Below, in pieces: positions 34,061 to 42,555 of a stretch of DNA of 64,000 nucleotides (its first letter is position 1; every line of letters starts with the position of its first letter). The stretch covers positions 62,001 through 126,000 of the forward strand of contig JBMNPM010000004.1 in the NCBI GenBank assembly GCA_050943595.1. The letters run 5' to 3'. The translations under genes and the position numbers were made by a program. The notes under the pieces are model-generated. The model made no database searches and was not told the DNA's origin. It was given only the letters and a program-made list of their open reading frames with translations. The stretch is from JAXGXJ01 sp050943595 (lineage in GTDB: Bacteria; Actinomycetota; Thermoleophilia; RBG-16-64-13).

Positions 34061-36238
34061 GTGGAAGTCCAGGTTGGGGGAGAAACATTGTCACCTCAGC
34101 CGACGGTGGAGGGTGTCGAGGGGGCTGTGTCGTCCGACATCGATCACCGCGGCGAGGCAGCTATGCTGAAGGTTCCGTTGATCAATCGGGAGATAAGTCA
34201 ACTGCACTTCTTCTCCCGGGTCCTCGAGGAGGCCCAGTCGGGCGAAACGCCCTTGCTCGAACGTGCCAGGTTCCTAGGCATCCTAGGCTCGATTTTGTCG
34301 GAATTCTTCATGGTCCGGGTGGCGGGGCTCAAACAACAGGCCTCAGCCGGTATCAGCGAGTTGTCTCCCGACGGTCTTACTCCTACGGAGCAACTGAAGG
34401 CCATCAGGCCGTTGGCCCAGCGACTCATGGACGATTCGCGCATCTGTCTCCTGGAGGTGTTGAGCGAACTGGCGGACGCCGGTGTGCGCGTGCTCGACTA
34501 CGAGGCGCTGGACACGGAACAGAAAACGGTGGCCCGGACCTACTTCGACAAGGTGGTCTTTCCGGTCCTCACTCCGTTGGCATACGATCCTGCTCGGCCG
34601 TTTCCATTCATCTCCAACATGAGCCTCAATCTAGCGGTCATCCTCCGCCAGGACGATGGCAGCGAACGTTTTGCACGTGTGAAGGTTCCCAGCACCCTCC
34701 CTCGGTTTATTCCGGTCTCACGGCCGGAGGGGGGAGGTGATCTCTGCCTTACGTGGTTGGAGCAGGTGGTGGCGGCTCATCTCTTGGAGATCTTTCCCGG
34801 TGTAGAGATCGTGGAGACGTATCCCTTTCGAGTTACCCGTGATGCAGACATCGCTATCCAGGAGTTGGAGGCCGCCGATCTCTTGGAGACTGTGGAGCAC
34901 TTCGTGCGCAGACGGCGCTTCGGTTCTGTTGTGCGGCTGGTGATCGATCGGAGCATGCCCGACTACGTGCGCTCGTTGCTCACCCGGAATCTGGAGATTG
35001 AGGCTGAGGACGTCTACCAGGTCGACCTCCCGCTGGCCATGAGCACGGTCGGCTCTCTCTACGACTGTGACCGGCCCGATCTGAAATACCCTTCGTTTGT
35101 GCCCCATCCACCAGTAGGTCTGGCGGATGTGGAGGGCACGGGGCTGTTTGACTGCATCCGTCGACAGGACATTCTCCTACACCATCCGTACGAGTCCTTC
35201 GAGCCTGTGGTGGACCTATTGGAGACCGCCGCATGTGATCCTGATGTGCTTGCCATCAAACAGACACTGTATCGAGTGGGGAAGAACTCCCCTGTGGTGG
35301 CGGCTCTTCTTGAAGCGGCCCGCAACGGCAAGGAAGTGGCGGTGCTCGTCGAACTCAAGGCACGGTTTGACGAGGAGAGCAACATTGAGTGGGCGCGGGC
35401 CTTGGAGCAGGAAGGCGTGCATGTTACCTATGGGCTGGTGGGATTGAAGACGCACTGCAAAATCCTTCTGATCGTGCGTGCGGAAGGTGAAGAGATACGG
35501 CGTTATGTCCATCTGTCCACCGGTAACTACAACACGGTCACCACCAAACAGTACACGGATCTCGGCCTCCTCACGGCCGACGAAGCTGTGGGTAAGGACG
35601 CCGGTGATCTCTTCAACTATCTGACCGGTTATTCGAAGATGAAGGAGTATCGCAAACTGAGCCTTGCTCCTCTGACGCTGCGGCACACGCTGGAGACTTT
35701 GATCCGGCGGGAGATCGAGTTCGCTCATCGGGGCGTCGAAGCTCACATCATCTTCAAAATGAACTCCCTCGTGGACAGGAATATTATCAAGCTCATCTAC
35801 GAAGCGTCGCAGGCCGGCGTGAAAGTCGACCTGCTTGTGAGAGGCATCTGTTGTCTGCGTCCGGGTATCGCCGGATTGAGTGACGGCATCACAGTCATTA
35901 GCATCGTGGGGAGGTTCTTGGAACACAGCCGTATCTATTGGTTCAGAAACGGCGGCAACCATGATTGTTATCTGAGCAGTGCAGATCTGATGCCTCGCAA
36001 CCTCGATCGTAGGGTAGAGATTCTGTTCCCGGTCCAGGACCAGGCGCTGGCTCATCGTCTACGCTGGGAGATCCTTGACACGTATTTGCGCGACAATGTC
36101 AATGCGCGGTTGATGCAGTCGGATGGCACCTATATACGTCGGGAGCGGCCCTGCGGTGACGATATCTGTGACGCCCAGGGGGGCTTCCTGGAGGTCTCTT
36201 CATCGGACGAGGAGGAAATATGGAACTGTACTTCCTGA
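34061..36238 (+). CDS. ppk1: Polyphosphate kinase 1
   Basis: A 725-residue PPK1 that makes polyphosphate from ATP. The N domain shows LINREISQLHFFSRVLEEA, close to the usual NREL-W--FN-RVLEEA. His465 in LKTHCKILL is the autophosphorylated histidine, and His622 in LEHSRIYWF is the second catalytic one. Their spacing (157) equals that of E. coli H435/H592. The phosphate-binding LSTGNYN and DLMPRNLDRRVEILFP near the end are intact. The GTG start at 34061 has GGAGGA upstream; ATG 34163 is an alternative. It overlaps the sixA-like gene by 19 bases, so polyphosphate genes are clustered. Confidence 0.95.
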   Translation: MEVQVGGETLSPQPTVEGVEGAVSSDIDHRGEAAMLKVPLINREISQLHFFSRVLEEAQSGETPLLERARFLGILGSILSEFFMVRVAGLKQQASAGISELSPDGLTPTEQLKAIRPLAQRLMDDSRICLLEVLSELADAGVRVLDYEALDTEQKTVARTYFDKVVFPVLTPLAYDPARPFPFISNMSLNLAVILRQDDGSERFARVKVPSTLPRFIPVSRPEGGGDLCLTWLEQVVAAHLLEIFPGVEIVETYPFRVTRDADIAIQELEAADLLETVEHFVRRRRFGSVVRLVIDRSMPDYVRSLLTRNLEIEAEDVYQVDLPLAMSTVGSLYDCDRPDLKYPSFVPHPPVGLADVEGTGLFDCIRRQDILLHHPYESFEPVVDLLETAACDPDVLAIKQTLYRVGKNSPVVAALLEAARNGKEVAVLVELKARFDEESNIEWARALEQEGVHVTYGLVGLKTHCKILLIVRAEGEEIRRYVHLSTGNYNTVTTKQYTDLGLLTADEAVGKDAGDLFNYLTGYSKMKEYRKLSLAPLTLRHTLETLIRREIEFAHRGVEAHIIFKMNSLVDRNIIKLIYEASQAGVKVDLLVRGICCLRPGIAGLSDGITVISIVGRFLEHSRIYWFRNGGNHDCYLSSADLMPRNLDRRVEILFPVQDQALAHRLRWEILDTYLRDNVNARLMQSDGTYIRRERPCGDDICDAQGGFLEVSSSDEEEIWNCTS

Positions 36239-36699
36239 GGCACGGAGCGGCGGCGTCACGTGTGGGGTGGACAGATGACGATGCTCTGCGTCCGCTCACA
36301 GACCGGGGGCGGGAAGAGGTGGGGCGTATGGCGACTCTTCTGGCTCGGACCGCCCCGGCGTTAGACGCTGTTTTGACAAGTCCTTATATCCGCGCCGCTC
36401 AGACCGCCGACATCGTCGCCGAGCACCTGAGTCTGCAGGATAAGGTGACGTCTGACGCGAGCATCACTCCAGGGTTCGACGAAGCTCGTCTCACGAAGGT
36501 GGTCGGCCGGTTCGCTGGGGCCAAAGCACTGTTGGTGGTAGGTCATGAACCTGATTTTTCGACGATCATCGGCCGACTCACGGGGGCCCGCATCGTTCTT
36601 AAGAAGGGCGGTATGGCTCTTGTGGAGACGCCTGGTAGATCGCTTCATAGGGCGACCCTTGTGTGGTTGGTACAGCCCGGACTCGTCGGAGGAGCGTAG
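36220..36699 (+). CDS. sixA: SixA-like phosphohistidine phosphatase
   Basis: 159 residues of the histidine phosphatase branch. MELYFLRHGAAASR has the catalytic RHG, and LTSPYIRAAQTADI and VGHEPDFSTIIGRL supply the other active-site Arg and His. SixA dephosphorylates phosphohistidine in signalling proteins. Its place between ppk1 and the CYTH-CHAD gene suggests it acts on phosphohistidine or polyphosphate-linked targets, as seen in many such clusters. It has a GAGGAGGA ribosome binding site inside the end of ppk1. Confidence 0.88.
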   Translation: MELYFLRHGAAASRVGWTDDDALRPLTDRGREEVGRMATLLARTAPALDAVLTSPYIRAAQTADIVAEHLSLQDKVTSDASITPGFDEARLTKVVGRFAGAKALLVVGHEPDFSTIIGRLTGARIVLKKGGMALVETPGRSLHRATLVWLVQPGLVGGA

Positions 36700-36700
36700 G

Positions 36701-38680
36701 GTGGAAGTCGAGGCAAAGTTCAAAGCTCCCACCGCTGAGGTCCTGCAGGTGCTTGGTAAGATCCCGGAGTTGGCCGGTCTCCCGCTTGCCGGGGGGGTGC
36801 GTGCTGAGGTCACGGATACCTACTTCGACACCGAACAATGGCTGATATTGGCTGGCGGTTTCTATTGCCGTGCCCGCCGTCTGAACGGCCGGACTCTGAT
36901 CACCCTGAAACAGGTCGATGGCGGCGGTGAAGTCATCCACAGGCGCGAGGAGTATGAAGTCGAGCTTGCTGAGTTCGTCCAGCCGTACTATTGGCCTGAG
37001 GGTCCCGCGCGCCGGAGGGTGCTTGCGTTGGTGGGAGCGCGCCCACTCCGGGGTATGTTGGAGCTGCGTCAGGTGCGAACCACTCGGCTGATAGGAGACC
37101 CTGAGCACCCCTTGGCCGAACTGAGCCTCGACGTGGTCAGTATGGGGGACGGTACCGAGTCGCCGGACGGTGTGGTCACCTTCTATGAGGTCGAAGTGGA
37201 ACTAAAGGAGGCCGGATCAGAGGAGGACTTATCCGTCCTGGCTGGCGAACTGTGCCGCGAGTGGTCGCTCGAACCGGAGACACGTTCGAAGTTCCAACGT
37301 GCGCTCGATGTGATCCGTCGTTTCGGCGGGGTCGAGACAGCCACGTCGCCCGCTGTTTTTGGGGCGGTGGAAGCGTCCCCGTCCCCTGTGGTCGGCGAAA
37401 TTGTCTCCAATGCAGAGAATGTTATTGACGCCGCCACTGTCGCCACTGCGGGTGTCGCCGTCGCCAACCCTGCCGTTACTGCCGCTGCTGAAGCGGCTAC
37501 GGGTGCTGTTGCCGGTACCGCTGCTGAAGCGGCTGCGGGTGTCGCTGCCGCCGCCGCGGGGACTGTCGACGGTGCCGCTGAGTGTATCGAGGCTGTCGAA
37601 TGCCCCGGGGATGAACTAAAGGCGGTAGGCAGTGGGCATCCCAAATCGAAGAGCGGACGTGCGGCGAAACGATCCTTTCTAGGTGATGGTCTCGAGGTTC
37701 TCGAGAGGCCCGGTCTGACCGTGGATGACACTATGGCCGAAGCGGCGCGTAAGACCCTGCTTTATCACTTGCAAAGGATGATGCACCACGAACCGGGCAC
37801 CCGGGACGGAGAAGACCCTGAAGAGCTGCACGACATGCGGGTGGCTACACGGCGGATGCGCGCGGCCCTGTGCGTGTTCGGGGGGCATGTGGACATGGAA
37901 GCGTATAGACCCTTCCGCAAGGCCATGCGCGAGACCGGCCGGGAGCTCGGTGCGGTGCGTGACTTGGACGTCTTCATGATCAAGACGCAGGCCTATGTCG
38001 ATTCTCTGGCGCCTGAGAGCCGTACCGGGCTGGATTTGCTGGCGGCCGCATGGCAGGCAGAACGGGATCGGGCACGGGCCGAGTTGCTCGTATACCTTGA
38101 CAGCGGGCGTTATCAGCAATTCAAGGCGAAATTCGAAGCCTTCCTGCGCACACCCGGGGCAGCCGCGCCCCGCACGCGGACCGTTGATGGCGGACCCGCG
38201 CCGGTCCGGGTAGGCGATGTCCTCCCCGGTGTCCTCTTTGACCGGTTGGCTCTCGTCAAGGCTTATGATGGGCCGATCTCCGAGGTGGATGCGCCCCTAG
38301 AAGTCTTCCATGAGTTGCGTATTACCGCCAAGGCGATGCGCTATACGCTCGAATTCTTTTCAGAGGTGCTTGGTCCGGATGTCAAACGATTGGTCGACCG
38401 GATAAAGGATGTCCAAGACCATCTGGGTGATCTGCAGGATGCCGTGGTTACTTCCGACGTGCTCCTGGGGTTCCTGGCGTCGGGTGAGTGGGGGCTCAAG
38501 CGTGCAGAGAAGAGTGGGAGGCGACCGCTCTACCCGATGAATGCTCCCGGGGTGGCGACGTACTTGGCGGTGAAACAGCAGGAGATAGAACGGTTGATGC
38601 GCACCTTCGGGCCACTATGGGAGCGTATTCACGGATCCGAATTCAGCCGGCCTCTTGCTCGTCTTATCGTAAATCTCTGA
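36701..38680 (+). CDS. CYTH-CHAD protein with long alanine-rich linker
   Basis: 659 residues from GTG 36701 (GGAGGA upstream). The N-terminal CYTH domain has the ExExK motif (EVEAK, residues 2-6), then ITLKQVDG, VEVELKE and ETRSKFQRAL; it is a triphosphate or polyphosphate tunnel enzyme fold. Residues about 224-305 form a low-complexity Ala/Val linker (ATAGVAVANPAVTAAAEA, repeated AAEAATGAVAG-type units). From about 336 a CHAD domain follows (ELHDMRVATRRMRAAL; HELRITAKAMRYTLEFF), which binds polyphosphate. Likely a polyphosphate-binding triphosphatase. The 3' end overlaps the convergent ppx/gppA gene by 66 bases. Confidence 0.9.
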   Translation: MEVEAKFKAPTAEVLQVLGKIPELAGLPLAGGVRAEVTDTYFDTEQWLILAGGFYCRARRLNGRTLITLKQVDGGGEVIHRREEYEVELAEFVQPYYWPEGPARRRVLALVGARPLRGMLELRQVRTTRLIGDPEHPLAELSLDVVSMGDGTESPDGVVTFYEVEVELKEAGSEEDLSVLAGELCREWSLEPETRSKFQRALDVIRRFGGVETATSPAVFGAVEASPSPVVGEIVSNAENVIDAATVATAGVAVANPAVTAAAEAATGAVAGTAAEAAAGVAAAAAGTVDGAAECIEAVECPGDELKAVGSGHPKSKSGRAAKRSFLGDGLEVLERPGLTVDDTMAEAARKTLLYHLQRMMHHEPGTRDGEDPEELHDMRVATRRMRAALCVFGGHVDMEAYRPFRKAMRETGRELGAVRDLDVFMIKTQAYVDSLAPESRTGLDLLAAAWQAERDRARAELLVYLDSGRYQQFKAKFEAFLRTPGAAAPRTRTVDGGPAPVRVGDVLPGVLFDRLALVKAYDGPISEVDAPLEVFHELRITAKAMRYTLEFFSEVLGPDVKRLVDRIKDVQDHLGDLQDAVVTSDVLLGFLASGEWGLKRAEKSGRRPLYPMNAPGVATYLAVKQQEIERLMRTFGPLWERIHGSEFSRPLARLIVNL

Positions 38681-40303
38681 CGGGATAGAGTCCGGCGCGG
38701 ACGGTTGGGCTCTGTCGACGCTCACTACCAGGCGGCGGCCCAGGGTCTTTCGTATCGCCTTTTGCCGGGATCGTAGACCCCAGAGTTCCAGCTGTGGGTC
38801 TCCGCTCACCTGGATCGTCAGGCGGAGTTCTTTATCCGATGATGGCTCGATACGGACATGCTTCACGATGTTCTGGTGGCTTCGCTCAAGACTCTCCGTC
38901 AGCCGGAGGATGAGGCTGAGGAATTTCACCACGTTGCGGTCTTCTTTGTGCAGAGTGGCGTAGTCGGGTTGCTCGGTGCTCGGCAGGCTTCGACGGTGGA
39001 AGAGTGCCGCAAGCGCCATGACCGTGAGTTCCGCCTGATGAAAGCCCAGTAGGTCGGCGTTGTGTATGAGGTAGTACGAGTGCACGTGGTGATTACCGTA
39101 GGAGAGAAACGAGCCGATGTCGTGAAGGAGGGCTGCGTGGGCCAGGAGCTCTCGTTCTCGTTCGCCGTGGGAGTGTAGTCCCGCTTTGCCGGCGGTGTCG
39201 AACAGTTCGAGAGCGAGTCGTTCGACCGCACGGGCATGGGGCTCGTCGAAATGACAGGCTCGTCCTAGGTGGAGGACGCTCCGTTCCCGCACCGAGAGCC
39301 AGTGCAGGTCGTGGGAATTTTGCGCCAGGTAGTCCATGAGTAGGCCCTCTCGCAACCCACCCACCGGCACCACGTACATCTGGTCGAACCCCAGATCCTC
39401 CATCAAGACGTCAAGGATGGCGGCGCCACTCACGATGATGTCCGCGCGGTCGGGGTTCAGCCCGGAGACTTTGCGGCGCTCCTTGACCGGGAGAGCGCAC
39501 AGCATGGCCGCGATTCGCTGCAGTTCATCATGGGTGAGGATGTTCGGGTCCTCGGGCGTTGTTCTGCGGCGATACGCATTCGCGATGGCCACCAGATTGC
39601 GTATAGTGCCGGCAGTTCCCACCATGAGATCGGAATGAAGCCGGTTCACTTTGTCGACGGTGTGCACCGCCGCGTGGCGGGCATGCTGCTTCAGTTTTTT
39701 GTATCGTTTGGGCGAGATCGGACCGGCGTCTGTGGACGGCAGTAGGAGGCTCGTTAGCCGGACGGCCCCCAGCCCGATGGTGTCCAGGAACTCGTATTGT
39801 CTTTGTCCCCCGACGATCACCTCCGTACTGCCGCCCCCGATGTCGAGGAACACGGCCTTGCGGTGCCCGAGGTGGATAAAGCTGGTGAGCCCGGCATGGA
39901 TGAGGCGTGCCTCTTCGCGACCCGAGATCACGCGCACGTGCAGGTCGGCTTCCAGACGCAGTCTGAGCAGGAACTCATCGGCGTTGAGCGCTTCCCTGGT
40001 AGCGGAAGTGGCGACGGCTACGATCTCCTCGGCTCCATGCGATCGCGCCAGGTGCACGAAGTTCTTGCAAACGAGGACGGCCCGATCCATAGGGTCCGGT
40101 TGCAGCCGGCGGCCGGGGAACTCCCCTTCGCCTAGGCGAGTTGGTTCGCGCTGTTCGGTGATCACGGTATGTAGGTGGCCGGGCACGACCCGCACGATCA
40201 ACAGACGGATGGCGTTGGTGCCGATGTCGACAAAGGCCACGATCCGCCTGTCTGTTGCCTCGGGAGCAGTGTGTATGATCAGACCGGCCGTTCTGGACTC
40301 CAA
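38615..40303 (-). CDS. ppx: Exopolyphosphatase / guanosine pentaphosphate phosphatase (Ppx/GppA)
   Basis: 562 residues. The first ASKHA phosphate loop is VAFVDIGTNAIRLLIV, with DIGGGSTEVIVGG as the second and MVGTAGTIRNL as the third. The C-terminal third carries an HD-type helical domain (LLHDIGSFLSYGNHHVHS). It degrades polyphosphate from the ends or converts pppGpp to ppGpp. The start is uncertain: TTG 40303 has no ribosome binding site at proper distance, while AGGAAGG at 40324-40330 is well spaced from an in-frame ATC at 40316-40318. It completes a polyphosphate cluster with ppk1 and CHAD. Confidence 0.93.
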   Translation of the reverse strand: MESRTAGLIIHTAPEATDRRIVAFVDIGTNAIRLLIVRVVPGHLHTVITEQREPTRLGEGEFPGRRLQPDPMDRAVLVCKNFVHLARSHGAEEIVAVATSATREALNADEFLLRLRLEADLHVRVISGREEARLIHAGLTSFIHLGHRKAVFLDIGGGSTEVIVGGQRQYEFLDTIGLGAVRLTSLLLPSTDAGPISPKRYKKLKQHARHAAVHTVDKVNRLHSDLMVGTAGTIRNLVAIANAYRRRTTPEDPNILTHDELQRIAAMLCALPVKERRKVSGLNPDRADIIVSGAAILDVLMEDLGFDQMYVVPVGGLREGLLMDYLAQNSHDLHWLSVRERSVLHLGRACHFDEPHARAVERLALELFDTAGKAGLHSHGERERELLAHAALLHDIGSFLSYGNHHVHSYYLIHNADLLGFHQAELTVMALAALFHRRSLPSTEQPDYATLHKEDRNVVKFLSLILRLTESLERSHQNIVKHVRIEPSSDKELRLTIQVSGDPQLELWGLRSRQKAIRKTLGRRLVVSVDRAQPSAPDSIPSEIYDKTSKRPAEFGSVNTLP

Positions 40304-40584
40304 CGTGGGTGGCTCGATGATGTCCTTCCTCTCCGGGTTTTTATCGACGTCCGGGTTTTATCGACGAGCCGTTGTCACTGAGGGCATTCTCGCCGAAGGC
40401 ATTCTGATACAGGCCTGCGTTTGTCATGTTAACGCAGGTCGAATCGTCAGAAAAAGAGTGTAAACGACGGCATTTATTGCTTGTGCGTGGAAAATATGCT
40501 CAGCATACTCAGGCGCCCGAAAACTGTGCATACTGTACGGAGTAGGGCGAGAGACGGAAGGAGCGCACGATCGACACTCTCTAT
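40304..40584. other. Divergent control region of ppx and a membrane-anchored protein gene
   Basis: 281 bases. It contains TCCGGGTTTT(T)ATCGACG twice in tandem (about 40331-40369) and a perfect palindrome TATGCT-C-AGCATA at 40495-40507, a possible operator. An AAGGAG at 40558-40563 serves the next gene. No further gene is seen. Confidence 0.5.
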
Positions 40585-41352
40585 GTGGTGGTGCCCCTGA
40601 TACTGCTGATAGTGTTCCTGGGCCTGTATGTGGGCATACGGATGATCCGTAGAGAAGCCGGAGTGCTGAGTCTCGAACTTGTGGAAGAGACCAGCAGGAA
40701 CCGAGCGCAGATGGAGCAGTTGCGCTCGGGTGAGTGGCTGCGCTTTGAGAATGGTGAAGACACAACGGCCTTTGCGCCTGAAGACGTCTTCAGTACCTAC
40801 GGAGGCCGCAAGGCGGTGTTGGTGGCCCCGGACAGTCTGTTCATCGTCCTTGTCATGCGGCTCGCAGACGATGGTCTCATCTACAAAGTGGTGGATTGCG
40901 TAGACGTTATCCGCAGTGAGATCCTTGCAGAGGACGGCAGCGTTGCCGCCGACACGGTCGCAGATGGGGAAGAGGACTCCGTCATCAAGGTCGTCCGCCT
41001 CGATGACGACTCAGCTACTCCACGAGGGGGATTGCTCGGTCGTCTGGGGGTGGGGTTCTCCAAGTTTGGAAGCGGCGACGAGGCGTCCGCGTCGCGCGAA
41101 CCCGCGACGACGGTGAGAATCATCACTACCGAGGCCGATAACCCTGAATTCTCCATTGACGTGGGTTCCACCCCCAAGGCTCTGCGGCTTTATAATGAAT
41201 TAGTGGTGGTGATCAAGAGGGGAGAGGCTCAGCAGGAGCGCGCGACCGGGGAGTCCGTGGCCGGCACTCGTCCGAAGCCGGTCGTTGTACCCTCGAGGAC
41301 TACTGCCTGGCGGCCGGTGCCTGGCCTACACGCCCCACATCTGAGATCCTGA
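40585..41352 (+). CDS. Membrane-anchored protein of unknown function (possible ATC start at 40570)
   Basis: About 255 residues with one N-terminal membrane helix (VVPLILLIVFLGLYVGIRM). A soluble part follows with a coiled, charged stretch (LVEETSRNRAQMEQL), a beta-rich domain (KAVLVAPDSLFIVLVMRLADDG) and a low-complexity C-terminal tail. No family recognised. In-frame GTG codons at 40585, 40588 and 40591 are possible starts, but the AAGGAG at 40558 sits exactly 6 bases before an in-frame ATC at 40570, which would give IDTLYVVVPLIL as the N-terminus. Confidence 0.65.
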   Translation: MVVPLILLIVFLGLYVGIRMIRREAGVLSLELVEETSRNRAQMEQLRSGEWLRFENGEDTTAFAPEDVFSTYGGRKAVLVAPDSLFIVLVMRLADDGLIYKVVDCVDVIRSEILAEDGSVAADTVADGEEDSVIKVVRLDDDSATPRGGLLGRLGVGFSKFGSGDEASASREPATTVRIITTEADNPEFSIDVGSTPKALRLYNELVVVIKRGEAQQERATGESVAGTRPKPVVVPSRTTAWRPVPGLHAPHLRS

Positions 41353-41570
41353 GCCACGGCCCGAGGCCCTGAGCATGTGGCTGTAGTCGCGTAGTATCAC
41401 ACCACACGCATCCTGCTGTGGCCGCGGAGTGTCATACGCGCTGTTTCACAATTCTTGCGCAATATTTTACGCAATGGTGTCCCATCATTAACTCAGACCC
41501 GCTCGTTTCCCGCTAGATTCGATCTGTGTAGAGTACTGTGCAAATCGATTACATGAGGGAGGAGAGCTAT

Positions 41571-42329
41571 TTGAGTATAAACTGGATGAACATACTGAGT
41601 CTCCATTATTCTATAACTAGAATGAAATCATCAAAGCAAGAGCTGCTACTGCTTTTTGATCTTGACGGAACGATTTTCGACACTCGCTATATGATCGTAT
41701 ATGCACTACATACTTTCGATCAGCTTCATCACACTGATTATTTTCACGGCATAGACGTCGCCGACATCACCATGCCCGAGACCGAGTTGGCCATGCTCAT
41801 GCAGCATCGGGGGCTGGACGACGACGAGCAGCGGAGTGTCCTCGACTGGTATATGGAGTACGCTTGGAATACCGACACCATCAGAGAGGCACATAGCCCA
41901 TATCCGAAAGTCTTTGACGTCATACGCTGGTTCCAAGCCCAACCAAGGACGTTTGTGGGCATAAACACGGCGCGTACTGAGATGTGGAGGGACAGCACCC
42001 TACGATCGCTGAATCGCCTAGGAAGGCGTTCAGGGGTCACCTTCTCTCAGGATCTGGTGTTTACGAGAGATTCGACGAGATGGTCGTCTGCCGAAGAAGC
42101 CAAAGTGGCCGGGGTGAGGCATTTTCTGTCTCGTGGGTATTGCGTGTTTGGGATGGTGGACAATGAGCCGGCGAATCTCGCTGCTATCGACCGGCACTTC
42201 CCGGGCCCGGAGATCCTTCTCCTACACGCGGATACCATCTTCGAGTCGTGTGAGGACCTGATCCCGCCGCGGACGATCCGTGGCCGGGAATACGATCCCG
42301 ACGAATTGACTCACAGGCGCGTCGCCTGA
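41571..42329 (+). CDS. HAD-superfamily hydrolase
   Basis: About 252 residues from TTG 41571 (GGGAGGAG upstream); other in-frame starts are GTG 41538 and ATG 41622. Motif I LLLFDLDGTIFD gives Asp30 and Asp32, motif II is VGINTARTEMW (Thr) and motif IV is FGMVDNEPANLAAI. The cap is helical (ETELAMLMQHRGLDDDEQ). The coding start and upstream region (41440-41740) are markedly AT-richer than neighbours. The substrate is unknown. Not obviously linked to aspS downstream. Confidence 0.8.
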   Translation: MSINWMNILSLHYSITRMKSSKQELLLLFDLDGTIFDTRYMIVYALHTFDQLHHTDYFHGIDVADITMPETELAMLMQHRGLDDDEQRSVLDWYMEYAWNTDTIREAHSPYPKVFDVIRWFQAQPRTFVGINTARTEMWRDSTLRSLNRLGRRSGVTFSQDLVFTRDSTRWSSAEEAKVAGVRHFLSRGYCVFGMVDNEPANLAAIDRHFPGPEILLLHADTIFESCEDLIPPRTIRGREYDPDELTHRRVA

Positions 42330-42357
42330 CGGACCAACACGCTGCTGAGGATCGGTC

Positions 42358-42376
42358 GGCCGGCCTTCGGCCGGCC
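42358..42376 (+). terminator. Candidate hairpin terminator
   Basis: GGCCGGCC, loop TTC, GGCCGGCC forms an 8-base-pair GC stem shortly after the HAD gene. No U-tract follows, so it is a hairpin-only terminator at best. Confidence 0.45.
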
Positions 42377-42555
42377 TCGTTGGGGCGTGTCTTCGTGCCC
42401 CATTTGTCCCTTAACTGCCTTCTAAACACTCCGCACGTCGAAAACCATTTGCCGTGGTGCGTTATCCTCACCCACTATAGTCGTGCCTGCCTCGTGATGG
42501 ACGGTAGGCTTCGGGAGCGACTGAAGACGGTGGTGTGGAACAGAAGGGATTGCTC

